Origin: CAMAVH01 sp046297835 | Lineage (GTDB): Bacteria > Pseudomonadota > Alphaproteobacteria > SMXQ01 | Assembly (NCBI GenBank): GCA_046297835.1 | Contig: JBKBHI010000005.1 | Span: 62,001 to 126,000, forward strand | Length of the DNA: 64,000 nt | Direction: 5' to 3' | In this document: piece after piece, positions 10,407 through 18,504 of the stretch | How positions within the stretch are numbered: position 1 is the first letter of the stretch | Layout: the number at the start of each line of letters is the position of its first letter | Position numbers and translations under genes: made by a program | The notes under the pieces: generated by a model | Databases searched by the model: none | What the model was told of the DNA's origin: nothing | What the model saw: only the letters and a program-made list of their open reading frames with translations

Positions 10407-11480
10407 TTGGCCGAGCGCTTGACGATCGCGATCGACGCCATGGGGGGCGAGAAAGCCCCCGACATGGTCGTGCGGGGCGTCGAGATCGCCCATCAGCGCC
10501 ATCCCGAGGCGCAATTTCTTCTTTACGGCGACAAAGCCAAGCTTGAGCCGCTGCTCGCCCGCCACAAGGCGGCGGCAGCGGTTTGCCAATTGCGCCATAC
10601 CGAGGTCGCGGTGTCCGACCGCGACAAGCCTTCGGTGGCGCTGCGCAGCGCGCGCCAATCCTCCATGCGCCTCGCCATCGACGCCGTCGCCGCCGGCGAG
10701 GCGGCCGGCGTGGTCTCGGCCGGCAATACCGGCGCGCTGATGGCCATGGCCAAGGTCGTGCTCAAGACGCTGCCCGGCATCGACCGCCCGGCCATCGCTT
10801 CGATCGTGCCGACCCAGCGCGGCGAGAGCGTGATGCTCGATCTCGGCGCGAACATCTCGGTCGACGCCAACAACCTCGCGCAGTTCGCTATCCTCGGCGA
10901 CGTCTTCGCGCGCACCGTCTTCGGCATGGTCAAGCCGCGCGTGGCGCTGCTCAACGTCGGCGAGGAAGACCTCAAAGGCCATGACGTGCTGCGCGACGCC
11001 GCCGCGCTGATCCGCGCCAGCCGACTGCCGATCCTGTTCGAAGGATTCGTCGAAGGCGACGACGTGTGGGCCGGCGCGGTCGATGTCGTCGTGACCGACG
11101 GCTTCACCGGCAATGTCGCGCTCAAGACCGCCGAAGGCTTGGCGCGCCTCTATACCAATTTCCTGCGCGCCGCCTTCCGCTCGTCGCTGCTCGCCATGAT
11201 CGGCTATCTGCTGGCGCGTCCGGCGCTCAACAAGTTGCGCGCGCGGCTCGATCCGCGCCGCTACAACGGCGCGATGTTCCTCGGCCTTAACGGCATCGCC
11301 GTGAAAAGCCACGGCAGCACCGACGCGTTCGGCTTCGCCAACGCGCTCGGCGTCGCCATCGATCTCGCGGCGGGCGATTTCAACGCCAAGATCCTTCACG
11401 AACTCCAGGCGCTGACGCCGGCTGCCGCGGATCAGGCATCCGCCGCCGCGCCCGCGCCGCAAGCATCTCCGGTCCCGTAA
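10407..11480 (+). CDS. plsX: Phosphate acyltransferase PlsX
   Basis: PlsX makes acyl-phosphate from acyl-ACP for phospholipid initiation. The 357-residue protein shows LTIAIDAMGGEKAPDMVVRG, GNTGALMAMAKVVLKTLPGI, LDLGANISVDANNLAQFA and VVVTDGFTGNVALKTAEG. The start is inferred as TTG, preceded by GAGG, because the conserved IAIDAMGG segment must be included and no ATG or GTG lies upstream in frame. Its stop shares one base with the fabH start. Confidence 0.94.
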   Translation: MAERLTIAIDAMGGEKAPDMVVRGVEIAHQRHPEAQFLLYGDKAKLEPLLARHKAAAAVCQLRHTEVAVSDRDKPSVALRSARQSSMRLAIDAVAAGEAAGVVSAGNTGALMAMAKVVLKTLPGIDRPAIASIVPTQRGESVMLDLGANISVDANNLAQFAILGDVFARTVFGMVKPRVALLNVGEEDLKGHDVLRDAAALIRASRLPILFEGFVEGDDVWAGAVDVVVTDGFTGNVALKTAEGLARLYTNFLRAAFRSSLLAMIGYLLARPALNKLRARLDPRRYNGAMFLGLNGIAVKSHGSTDAFGFANALGVAIDLAAGDFNAKILHELQALTPAAADQASAAAPAPQASPVP

Positions 11481-12454
11481 TGCTCACGCGCGCCTATATC
11501 GCCGGATGCGGCTCCTATCTGCCGAGCCGCGTCGTCACCAACGACGAACTGGCGCAGCGCGTCGACACCTCTGACGAATGGATCGTCGAGCGCACCGGCA
11601 TCCGCCAGCGCCATGTCGCCGCCGAAGGCGAGGCGACGTCCGATCTCGCCATCGCCGCCGCGCGACAGGCTTTGGCAAAGGCTGGCGAGCAGGGCGAAAC
11701 CCTCGACCTGATCATTCTGGCGACGGCGACGCCCGATAACACCTTCCCGGCGACGGCGGTGAAAGTGCAGGCGGCGCTCGGCGCGCACAAGGCCATGGCC
11801 TTCGACGTGCAGGCGGTCTGCTCCGGCTTCGTTTACGGCCTCGCGGTCGCCAATAACTTCATCCGCCTCGGCCAGGCCAAGACGGCGCTGGTGATCGGCG
11901 CGGAGACCTTCTCGCGCCTGTTGGACTGGCAGGACCGCACCACCTGCGTGCTGTTCGGCGACGGCGCCGGCGCAGTGGTGCTCAAGGCCGCCGAAGGGCA
12001 GGGCACGAGCGCCGACCGCGGCATCCTCTCGACCCATCTGCATTCCGACGGCCGCCAGCACGATATGCTCTATGCCGACGGCGGCCCGTCCTCGACCGGC
12101 ACGGTCGGCAAGGTCAGGATGCAGGGCAAGGAAGTGTTCCGCCACGCGGTCGTCAACATGGCCGCCGTGCTGGAAGAGGCGCTCGTCGCCAACGATCTCA
12201 AGCCCGAGCAGATCGACTGGCTGGTGCCGCACCAGGCCAACCTGCGCATCCTTGACGCCACCGCCAAGAAACTCGGCTTGCCGCCGGAGAAGGTCGTCAT
12301 CACCGTCGACCGCCACGCCAATACTTCGGCCGCCTCGATTCCGCTGGCGCTCGCCGAAGCCGCCAACGACGGCCGCATCAAGCCGGGCCAGCTGGTGATG
12401 CTCGAAGCCATGGGCGCGGGCTTCACCTGGGCGTCCGCCGCGGTGCGCTGGTAA
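11480..12454 (+). CDS. fabH: 3-oxoacyl-ACP synthase III
   Basis: FabH condenses acetyl-CoA with malonyl-ACP to start fatty-acid chains. The 324-residue enzyme has the complete Cys-His-Asn triad: Cys114 in VQAVCSGF, His251 in VPHQANLRI and Asn281 in RHANTSAAS. The N terminus (YLPSRVVTNDEL, DEWIVERTGI) and the GDGAGAVVL glycine motif are standard. It overlaps plsX by one base. A GGCCGCC-TTT-GGCGGCC hairpin at 12490-12506 follows, without a clear T tract. Confidence 0.96.
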   Translation: MLTRAYIAGCGSYLPSRVVTNDELAQRVDTSDEWIVERTGIRQRHVAAEGEATSDLAIAAARQALAKAGEQGETLDLIILATATPDNTFPATAVKVQAALGAHKAMAFDVQAVCSGFVYGLAVANNFIRLGQAKTALVIGAETFSRLLDWQDRTTCVLFGDGAGAVVLKAAEGQGTSADRGILSTHLHSDGRQHDMLYADGGPSSTGTVGKVRMQGKEVFRHAVVNMAAVLEEALVANDLKPEQIDWLVPHQANLRILDATAKKLGLPPEKVVITVDRHANTSAASIPLALAEAANDGRIKPGQLVMLEAMGAGFTWASAAVRW

Positions 12455-12609
12455 TCCTCGATTCGTTTAGACGCCCCGCTTCTTGATTTGGCCGCCTTTG
12501 GCGGCCCGGGTCTCGATTTTCCGCCTTCGACGGCTAGAGCCCGCGCGATTCGGGGCTTCTGTGACGCGATTCGGGCGACGCGTGAGCGAAATCTGCCATC
12601 CCTTTGATA

Positions 12610-12638
12610 TTGACGGTTTTCTAGCCGGGCAGTAACGT
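12610..12638 (+). promoter_or_regulatory. Predicted housekeeping promoter of ihfA
   Basis: TTGACG (12610-12615), 17 bases, then TAACGT (12633-12638) lies about 44 bases before the ihfA ATG. It falls in the only long spacer between fabH and ihfA (12455-12681), which otherwise holds just the fabH-side hairpin. Confidence 0.6.
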
Positions 12639-12681
12639 TATCCCATTCACGGGGAATGACAGCAGCGTTTGGGGGAGTGGC

Positions 12682-13023
12682 ATGAGCGGCAATACGGTTA
12701 CCCGATCCCAGTTGAGCGAGGCCGTCTATCAAGAAGTCGGCCTGTCCCGCAACGAATCGGCCGATCTGGTCGAGGCGGTGCTGGAGGAGATCAGCGGCGC
12801 GCTGATTCGCGGCGAGCCGGTGAAGATTTCTTCGTTCGGCAGCTTCTCGGTCCGCCAGAAGGGCCAGCGCGTCGGCCGCAACCCCAAGACCGGCGAGGAA
12901 GTGCCCATCCTGCCGCGCCGGGTGTTGGTGTTCCGCGCCTCCCACGTGCTGAAGAACCGCATCAACGCCGCCGCCGCGCCAGACGCGCCGGCCGCCGCGC
13001 CGCCGACGCCGCCCCAGGCGTGA
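12682..13023 (+). CDS. ihfA: Integration host factor alpha subunit
   Basis: The 113-residue IHF/HU-fold protein bends DNA as a heterodimer with IhfB. VTRSQLSEAVYQEVGLSRNE begins the dimerisation helices; VKISSFGSFSVRQK and GRNPKTGEEVPILPRRVLVF form the saddle and the DNA-intercalating proline arm. The C terminus has an alanine/proline-rich tail of about 18 residues beyond the usual end. It has its own predicted promoter and is followed after 12 bases by a MerR regulator. Confidence 0.95.
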   Translation: MSGNTVTRSQLSEAVYQEVGLSRNESADLVEAVLEEISGALIRGEPVKISSFGSFSVRQKGQRVGRNPKTGEEVPILPRRVLVFRASHVLKNRINAAAAPDAPAAAPPTPPQA

Positions 13024-13035
13024 TGACGGCGTGAC

Positions 13036-13566
13036 ATGGCCGATCCGGCAGAGCAGACCGCCGTCCCGCTCGACGGGGCGGAGCGCCGCGGCATGAAATC
13101 CGCCAGCGCCTTCCGCACGATCAGCGAGGTCGCGACCGATCTCGACGTGCCGCAGCATGTGCTGCGCTTCTGGGAAACCAAATTCTCGCAGATCCGCCCG
13201 CTCAAGCGCGGCGGCGGCCGGCGCTATTACCGGCCCGAGGATGTCGAACTGCTGCGCGCCATCCGCGCGCTGCTCTACGGCGACGGCTACACGATCAAGG
13301 GCGTGCAGAAGCTGCTGCGCGACGGCGGCCTCAAGCCCGGCCGCGCGCCGGACGCGCCGCCGCATGGAACGGTGGGCGCGCCGCGCATCGTCGAAGCGCC
13401 GAAACCCGCGGGCCATGGTCCGGCCGCCGCCGCGCCGCAAGGCCAGGCCTCGATCGCCGTCGCGGCCAAAGCGGTGAGCGCCTCCGGCCTCGATCACGAC
13501 ACCAAGCTGGCGCTGAAATCGCTGCTCGAAGAATTGTCCGGGCTGCGCGCCCTGCTGCGCAAATAG
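13036..13566 (+). CDS. MerR family transcriptional regulator
   Basis: The 176-residue protein carries a MerR winged helix-turn-helix at residues 26-100 (ISEVATDLDVPQHVLRFWE, RRYYRPEDVELLRAI, GYTIKGVQKLLRDGG). A low-complexity Ala/Pro linker and a short C-terminal helix follow. No cysteine-based metal site is visible in the C-terminal part, so the inducer is unknown. The ihfA-merR-tRNA-Pro order is conserved in many alphaproteobacteria. Confidence 0.88.
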   Translation: MADPAEQTAVPLDGAERRGMKSASAFRTISEVATDLDVPQHVLRFWETKFSQIRPLKRGGGRRYYRPEDVELLRAIRALLYGDGYTIKGVQKLLRDGGLKPGRAPDAPPHGTVGAPRIVEAPKPAGHGPAAAAPQGQASIAVAAKAVSASGLDHDTKLALKSLLEELSGLRALLRK

Positions 13567-13619
13567 CGCGGCCGCATCGAGGCAGAGCGGCCTTGCGGCC
13601 CTCCTGTTTTCCGCATCCA

Positions 13620-13646
13620 AGCGCGCGATAGGCGCGCTGTTTCTTT
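13620..13646 (+). terminator. Rho-independent terminator after merR
   Basis: A seven-base-pair stem agcgcgc/gcgcgct with a five-base loop is followed by gtttcttt. It ends the ihfA-merR unit before the tRNA-Pro promoter. Confidence 0.65.
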
Positions 13647-13670
13647 GCGAAATTTAGCCGCGTTCTGTCA

Positions 13671-13699
13671 TTGCGGCGGTGGGGTGGGCAGGCTACATT
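13671..13699 (+). promoter_or_regulatory. Predicted promoter of tRNA-Pro
   Basis: TTGCGG, a 17-base spacer and TACATT lie about 54 bases before the tRNA. The layout and the trailing TTCCG resemble the predicted rplM promoter at 26563. Confidence 0.45.
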
Positions 13700-13752
13700 C
13701 CGCCCCCTCCGCCGACGGCTTACGATTTCCCATGCCGGCCGGCGGCCATGGT

Positions 13753-13829
<77 letters not shown>

Positions 13830-13923
13830 TTTTCCAAATCGCGAACCTGCCGGCCGTCGCCGCCGTTCGCGTCGAGCGGCCGCCGCGCCGTCCCCCGCCG
13901 CTTAATATTTGCGGAGGCAAAAG

Positions 13924-14043
13924 ATGATCCCGATCATCGTCCCCGAAGGTTTCCCGCTGTGGGGAAAGATCGTCATCGCGGCCATCGTGGTCGTGCTGTT
14001 GATCTTCTACATCCGCCATTTTCTCAAAGGCGGCCGCCCTTAG
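13924..14043 (+). CDS. 39-residue single-pass membrane protein, unknown
   Basis: ATG, 38 further codons and TAG give a protein starting MIPIIVPEGFPLWGK. It has one hydrophobic segment of about 16 residues (IVIAAIVVVLLIFYI) and a basic tail RHFLKGGRP. A good ribosome site (GGAGG) lies seven bases upstream. It sits between tRNA-Pro and the convergent DUF4197 gene. The positive-inside rule suggests the C terminus faces the cytoplasm. I do not recognise a family; the start site and composition make it a credible real gene. Confidence 0.6.
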   Translation: MIPIIVPEGFPLWGKIVIAAIVVVLLIFYIRHFLKGGRP

Positions 14044-14053
14044 CGGCGGGCTG

Positions 14054-14860
14054 TCACCGCCCGAAGGTCTGCTTCAGGAGGTCGGTCGTGCGCGCCGCCG
14101 GATTGGCGCGGATCGCCGCTTCTTCGCGGCCGATATATTTGAACAGGCCGTCGAGCGCCTTCTCCAGCGCATAGTCGGTGAAATTGAAGTTTTGCGGCGC
14201 GTTCGCGCCGCCGCCCAAGCCGCCAAGTCCGCCGCCCAAACCGCCTAGCGCCCCGCCTGCGCTCGACGAGAGGCTCTTCGAGACGGCGTTGAAGGTCTGC
14301 GTCGCGCCGGCTTGCGACAGGCTCTGGTCGATGATCGGACGGAACGCCTGCGCCAGCGGCTGCGTCGTCGTGCGCTTGAAATATTGCGTGGCGGCGTCCT
14401 GCGGGCCGCTCACGATGCCGCGCGCGTCGCTGACCGACATCGCCGAGATCGCCTTGACGAAAATGTCGAGCGCCTTGGGCGCGGCGGTCTCGGCGGCGCG
14501 GTTCATGCGCGTTTGCAGATCGTCGAGCTGGCCCGCCATGCCGGCCTTGGCCAGCATGTTGCGCGCGCTTTCGAGATAGCCGGGCAGGGGAATCCTCACC
14601 TGCGGATCGTTGAGATAGCCGCCGGGCCGGCCGAGCTGCGTCACCGTGCGCTGGCTGGCGACGCGCAATGCTTCGCGCAGGCCCGCGTCGGCTTGCTGCG
14701 GCGACAGCGCGCTCGCGCCGCCGGAGCTGCCGCCCCCTGAAGTGCCTGCGCCGCCAAGCAGATTGCGGCCCTGATCGAGCAGGCTTCCTTGCGCGCGCGC
14801 GGGGCCGGCGAGGAGGACGGTGCTGAAGCCGAGCAGCAGCGAGCGGCGGGATGCGGTCAT
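14054..14860 (-). CDS. DUF4197 family exported protein
   Basis: The 268-residue protein starts MTASRRSLLLGF, a twin-arginine-like signal (SRRSLLLGF), ending near AGPARAQ. A glycine/serine linker follows, then the DUF4197 helical domain: LREALRVASQRTVTQLG, NDPQVRIPLPG, FKRTTTQPLAQAFRPIID and a C-terminal FTDYALEKALDGLFKYIG with EEAAIRANPAARTTDLLK. Function is unknown. A glycine repeat (GGLGGGLGGLGGG) lies around residue 225. An ATG at 14917 would add 19 residues before the signal and is less likely. Confidence 0.85.
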   Translation of the reverse strand: MTASRRSLLLGFSTVLLAGPARAQGSLLDQGRNLLGGAGTSGGGSSGGASALSPQQADAGLREALRVASQRTVTQLGRPGGYLNDPQVRIPLPGYLESARNMLAKAGMAGQLDDLQTRMNRAAETAAPKALDIFVKAISAMSVSDARGIVSGPQDAATQYFKRTTTQPLAQAFRPIIDQSLSQAGATQTFNAVSKSLSSSAGGALGGLGGGLGGLGGGANAPQNFNFTDYALEKALDGLFKYIGREEAAIRANPAARTTDLLKQTFGR

Positions 14861-15044
14861 GGGACGTTTTCTCCAAAAGTCGGCTGGGGGAACTCGGTCA
14901 GTATAGCGTGGCGGCACGCCATTCTCCGGTCACACTTATAGGCGTTTTGTGACGGCGCGTTTGCCACGGAGCGGATGCTGCAGTGCAGCGTTAAGCTTTC
15001 CGTATTCCCCGGCAACGGGAGTTCCTTCATCCATGGAGACGCGC

Positions 15045-15359
15045 ATGACGATCCAGACCTCGGCGCCGCCGACCGGCTCCGCGACGGCTCTCGATATCGC
15101 CCTTTCGGCCAAGGCCGGCCTCGCTTCGGTGATCGATCGCGCCAGCCTCGGCATCGCCGGCGGCAAGGCCTATGCCGTGGTCGGTCCTGATCTGGAGGAG
15201 GGCGAGGCGGTGTTCGTTTCCATTCGCCGCAAGCCCGGCGAGCCGCTGCACGAAGCCCAGCGCCGCGCCGCCCATCAGGCGCTGGAGAAGCTCGAACAGC
15301 GTCTCGGCTGCCAGCTGATCTATTTCTGGACGCCGCACGCGCCCGTCGCGTGTGATTGA
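15045..15359 (+). CDS. Conserved hypothetical protein, 104 residues
   Basis: The soluble 104-residue protein has no export signal. A segment AYAVVGPDLEEGEAVFVSIR suggests strands, followed by an amphipathic helix (EAQRRAAHQALEKLEQRLG) and a C-terminal QLIYFWTPH. ATG at 15045 has GGAGA seven bases upstream; an in-frame ATG at 15033 is the alternative. I do not recognise a named family. It is convergent with the GIY-YIG gene. Confidence 0.6.
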   Translation: MTIQTSAPPTGSATALDIALSAKAGLASVIDRASLGIAGGKAYAVVGPDLEEGEAVFVSIRRKPGEPLHEAQRRAAHQALEKLEQRLGCQLIYFWTPHAPVACD

Positions 15360-15371
15360 GCCGCGCGCTTC

Positions 15372-15632
15372 TTAAAGCGTCGCCGCTTTCAAGCCGGCCT
15401 TGAACGCGCGGTCGCGCTTGAGCGCGGCCTCGCGGCGCAAGGCGTCGCCGTGCGCCAGCGGCCCTTCGACATGGGCCACCGACCAGGGGCCGCGCCCGCG
15501 CGTGAAGCGCGCGCCCTTGCCGGTATTATGCGCGTCGCATCGCGCATCCACATCCTTGGCGATGCCGGTGTAAAGCGTGCCGCCGCCGTTGCGCAGCACA
15601 TAGACGAAATAGCCCGGCGTCTCGTCCGTCAC
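15372..15632 (-). CDS. GIY-YIG nuclease superfamily protein
   Basis: The 86-residue protein reads GYFVYVLRNGGGTLYTGIA near its start, the single-domain GIY-YIG core (YVL...YTG), followed by a basic segment (GARFTRGRGPW) and a conserved EAALKRDRAFK helix. Small stand-alone members are common and poorly characterised, with a DNA-repair nuclease role suggested. The start is a GTG at 15632, eight bases after the slyX stop, so the two genes are likely cotranscribed. Confidence 0.82.
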   Translation of the reverse strand: MTDETPGYFVYVLRNGGGTLYTGIAKDVDARCDAHNTGKGARFTRGRGPWSVAHVEGPLAHGDALRREAALKRDRAFKAGLKAATL

Positions 15633-15640
15633 CCGCGGCC

Positions 15641-15856
15641 TCAATAATGCGGCGGCGGGGTGCTGTCCTGCGGCGACGGATCCCATTGCGCCGCCGCGTC
15701 CTTCAGCCGCCGGCTCAGCACCTCGATCTTGCGGTTGAGCAAGTCGATCTCGGCCGCCTGGCGCGCGACCACGGCGGACAGATCCTCCGTCGCGCGCTCG
15801 CTGTGGGCGAGCCGCTGCTCGATGTCGATCAGGCGCTGGGAGAGAGTGTCCGTCAT
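15641..15856 (-). CDS. slyX: SlyX family protein
   Basis: The 71-residue coiled-coil protein begins with MTDTLSQRLIDIEQRLAHSE and continues through a heptad-like helix to LSRRLKD. It ends in the proline-rich tail STPPPHY that is characteristic of SlyX. Function is unknown. Longer readings of this frame from 16768 run antisense through the GH16 gene and are rejected. Confidence 0.85.
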   Translation of the reverse strand: MTDTLSQRLIDIEQRLAHSERATEDLSAVVARQAAEIDLLNRKIEVLSRRLKDAAAQWDPSPQDSTPPPHY

Positions 15857-15910
15857 GGGCGCAGTTATGGCGCGAAATCGCTCCTCTCCGCAAGCGACAG
15901 ACGGTGATGG

Positions 15911-15938
15911 CGGCCCGGCGGATCGTGCCGCCGGGCCG
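15911..15938 (-). terminator. Strong hairpin between the GH16 gene and slyX
   Basis: An 11-base-pair perfect stem (cggcccggcgg / ccgccgggccg) with a six-base loop lies eight bases after the GH16 stop. No T tract follows in the minus direction, so it may act as an mRNA-end or attenuating hairpin. Confidence 0.55.
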
Positions 15939-15945
15939 TTTCGGC

Positions 15946-18492
15946 TTACACGTAGCTCAGGTTCAGCTGGCTCGCCGATAGGGCGACGCCGGACAGGACT
16001 ACGGCGCTCTGGCCGTTGAGGTCGATGACCGTGCTGACGCCGTTGTTGCGGACCTGCACGTTCGACGCGCTGACGCCGGAGAATTCCAGCCGGTCCTCGC
16101 CGGCGTTGAAATCGGCGATGGTGGCGTGCGCGCCGGCGATGAAGGAGAACACGTCCGCGCCCGCGCCGCCGGTGACGGCGACGTTGCCGGTCGAGCGGAT
16201 ATTGATGCGGTCGTTGCCCGCGCCGGCGTTGATCGCCCCGTCGGCCTGGCCGGCGAAGGTGATCGTGTCGTTGCCCGCGCCGGCGATGATCGCCGCCCGG
16301 TTGTTCGCGCCGCCGCTGTAATTGACGGTGTTCGCGCCGTTGCCGGCCGAGATCGTCAGCAGGTTGTTGCTGACGCCGTCGCTGGAGCCGGTCACGTTGA
16401 TCGTGTCGTTGCCGCCGCCGGTGGCGATGGAGCCGTATTTCGCGCCGCTGACGGAAATGGCGCTGTGCTGGTTGGCGTTGATGTCGAGATCGACGCCGGC
16501 GAAATTGCTTACCGTCATCTTGGTCATCGCGCCGGAGCGGATCGCGACGTTGTCGATGCCGCCCCACGCGCCGTTGTTCGTCACCGTGACGTTCTTCGCG
16601 GCGTCGTAGGCGATGGTCACGCTTGTGCCGGCTTCGCTGCCGAGGCCGATCTGGCTGGCGCTGTATGTCTTGGCGCTGCTCGCGCCGCTTTCGGCGGCGG
16701 CGAAGCTGGCGCCGCCGGCGGTGGAGATCGTATCGCCGTTGCTCAGCTTGGCGTGCACGATCGGCCAATTCGTGAACGAGGCTTCCGGCGTCAGCAGCGC
16801 CGTCGGCGTCGCGGTCTTGGCGTCGAAGACCGGAATCGTCACCGGCGCGGGCGGCGGCGGGGCGCTGACGCCGCCGCCGGCGAGATCGGCGAGACTGGCG
16901 GTGACGCCGGTTAGCGTCGCGGCATTGACGTTGTTGACGTCGATATAGGTGTTGCCGTTCGCGTGGCGCACTTTGAGCGCGCCGGCAGCAACGCCGTTGA
17001 AGCTGAGGCTATCCTCGCCGATCTTGAAATCGGTGACGGTGACGCGATTGCCGGCCGCGAGATCGTAGCTGTCCGCGCCGCCGCCACCGGTGAGCGTGAC
17101 GAGGCCGCCTGAGCGGATGACGAAGCGGTCGTCGCCGCCTTCGCCGTTGGCCGAGCCGTTCGCCATGCCGGAGAAGGAGATGGTGTCGTTGCCGCCGCCG
17201 GCCTTGATCGCGGCGCGCGTGTTGTCGGCGCCGGAGAAGGCGATGCTGTCGTTCCCGCCGCCGGTGTCGATGATGAAGGTGTTGTCGGTCGTGCCGTTGC
17301 TCCAGGCATCGACGACGATGGTGTCGTTGCCGCCGGTGGTGATGATCTTGCCGCGCTTGGCATCCTTCACCGTCACGCGCGCGTCTTGATCGCCGTTCAT
17401 ATGGACGCTGACATCGACGAAATTGGTCAGGGTCACGCCCTTTACCGTGTCGGAGGCATAAGCGCCGTTCTTGATGTCGTTCCATTTGCCGTTGTTGGCG
17501 ACGGCGACGTTCTTCTGCGCGTCATAGGCGACGGTCAGGGTCGCGCTCGACGGCGTACCGAGTCCGAGCTGGGCGGCGGTGTAGGTCTTGCTCGTCGAGG
17601 GGCCAGTGTCGGGGGCGGCGAATTTGATGCCGGTCATGCCGGTGACGTCGCCGCCGTTGCTGATGATCAGGCCGGCAAGCTGGAGCGCGGCCGGCGGGAC
17701 GTAGACCGAGCCGTCCGGGTTCAAATAGCCGTTCGTCGCCGCGCCGGTATGTTCGTAGACCCGCACGTAGTCGACGTTGTATTTGGCGTTGGCCCAATTG
17801 GTCGTCGCGTCGGGCGAACCGGGCCAGTTGCCGCCGACGGCGAGGTTCAGCACCATGTACATTGGCGTGTGGACATCGGTCGGCGTCGGCATGGTGAAGG
17901 TGGCGCGGCCGTCGAGATAGAAGGTGATCTCGTGCTGCGTCCAATTCATGCCGTAAGTGTGGTAGCCCTGCGACAGCTTGTCGACGCTCCAGGTCGGGGC
18001 GCTGGTGGCCGAGCCGGTCGCGGTGTGGACGGTCTGGTGCAGCCAGTTGGTCTCGCTGCCGATGGCTTCGAGAATGTCGAGCTCGGGCGGCCAGTTCTCG
18101 TTTTCGTTGAGCAGCCAGAAGGCCGACCATAGGCCCTTGCCCTCGGGAATCTGCGCGCGGACCTCCCAATAGCCGTAGGTCTGCGAGAACGCGCCCTGCG
18201 AGGTCAGCACGCCGGAGGTGTAGTCGTAGCCCGTGGCGGCTTTGACGGCGCTCGAGGATTTGGCGGCGTTGATGGTGAGAATGCCGTCGTTGACCGAGAA
18301 GGGATTGACGCCGAGGCCGAGATAGTCGGCGTCCATGTAGATCTGCTTCTCGTTGTTGCCGGCGAGCGAGCGGATATAGCCGTTGTGCATCGAGCTATTC
18401 CAGAAATTCGCTTGGGTGGCGGCGGTGCCGGTGTCGAGGCTGAGGCTGTTGAATTCGTCGCGGAAGGTCAGGCGCAGATTGTTGAGAGGCAT
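15946..18492 (-). CDS. GH16 family endoglycanase with duplicated C-terminal Gly/Asp-rich secretion modules
   Basis: The 848-residue protein has an N-terminal GH16 domain (residues 5-247) with the catalytic motif ELDILE at 137-142 (two glutamates flanking Asp139), so it should cleave a beta-1,3/1,4-linked glycan. There is no signal peptide. Two related modules follow, at about 269-533 and 567-845, joined by a Pro-rich linker (APPPPAPVTIPV). Each contains GGND- and GEDSL/GEDRL-type turns resembling RTX calcium-binding repeats. This fits export by the type I system encoded directly upstream. ExsH/PlyA-type exopolysaccharide-cutting enzymes of rhizobia have a similar design; the substrate here is unknown. 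Confidence 0.9.
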   Translation of the reverse strand: MPLNNLRLTFRDEFNSLSLDTGTAATQANFWNSSMHNGYIRSLAGNNEKQIYMDADYLGLGVNPFSVNDGILTINAAKSSSAVKAATGYDYTSGVLTSQGAFSQTYGYWEVRAQIPEGKGLWSAFWLLNENENWPPELDILEAIGSETNWLHQTVHTATGSATSAPTWSVDKLSQGYHTYGMNWTQHEITFYLDGRATFTMPTPTDVHTPMYMVLNLAVGGNWPGSPDATTNWANAKYNVDYVRVYEHTGAATNGYLNPDGSVYVPPAALQLAGLIISNGGDVTGMTGIKFAAPDTGPSTSKTYTAAQLGLGTPSSATLTVAYDAQKNVAVANNGKWNDIKNGAYASDTVKGVTLTNFVDVSVHMNGDQDARVTVKDAKRGKIITTGGNDTIVVDAWSNGTTDNTFIIDTGGGNDSIAFSGADNTRAAIKAGGGNDTISFSGMANGSANGEGGDDRFVIRSGGLVTLTGGGGADSYDLAAGNRVTVTDFKIGEDSLSFNGVAAGALKVRHANGNTYIDVNNVNAATLTGVTASLADLAGGGVSAPPPPAPVTIPVFDAKTATPTALLTPEASFTNWPIVHAKLSNGDTISTAGGASFAAAESGASSAKTYSASQIGLGSEAGTSVTIAYDAAKNVTVTNNGAWGGIDNVAIRSGAMTKMTVSNFAGVDLDINANQHSAISVSGAKYGSIATGGGNDTINVTGSSDGVSNNLLTISAGNGANTVNYSGGANNRAAIIAGAGNDTITFAGQADGAINAGAGNDRINIRSTGNVAVTGGAGADVFSFIAGAHATIADFNAGEDRLEFSGVSASNVQVRNNGVSTVIDLNGQSAVVLSGVALSASQLNLSYV
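15958..17688 (-). repeat. Tandem duplication of about 270 codons within the GH16 gene
   Basis: Codons 269-533 and 567-845 encode copies aligning end to end. The landmarks SKTYTAAQLGLG/AKTYSASQIGLG, VTVAYDA-like cores, TTGGNDTI/ATGGGNDTI, NTRAAIKAGGGNDTI/NNRAAIIAGAGNDTI and FKIGEDSLSF/FNAGEDRLEF occur in the same order in both. The copies have diverged, so the duplication is not recent. Confidence 0.85.
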
Positions 18493-18504
18493 GACGGACC
18501 CTTT

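Noticed and set aside
16016..17389. Repeated DNA in the GH16 gene considered as a possible CRISPR or satellite array
   Set aside because: The repeats are codon-phased, irregular and encode Gly/Asp-rich protein turns; there are no constant repeats with unique spacers.
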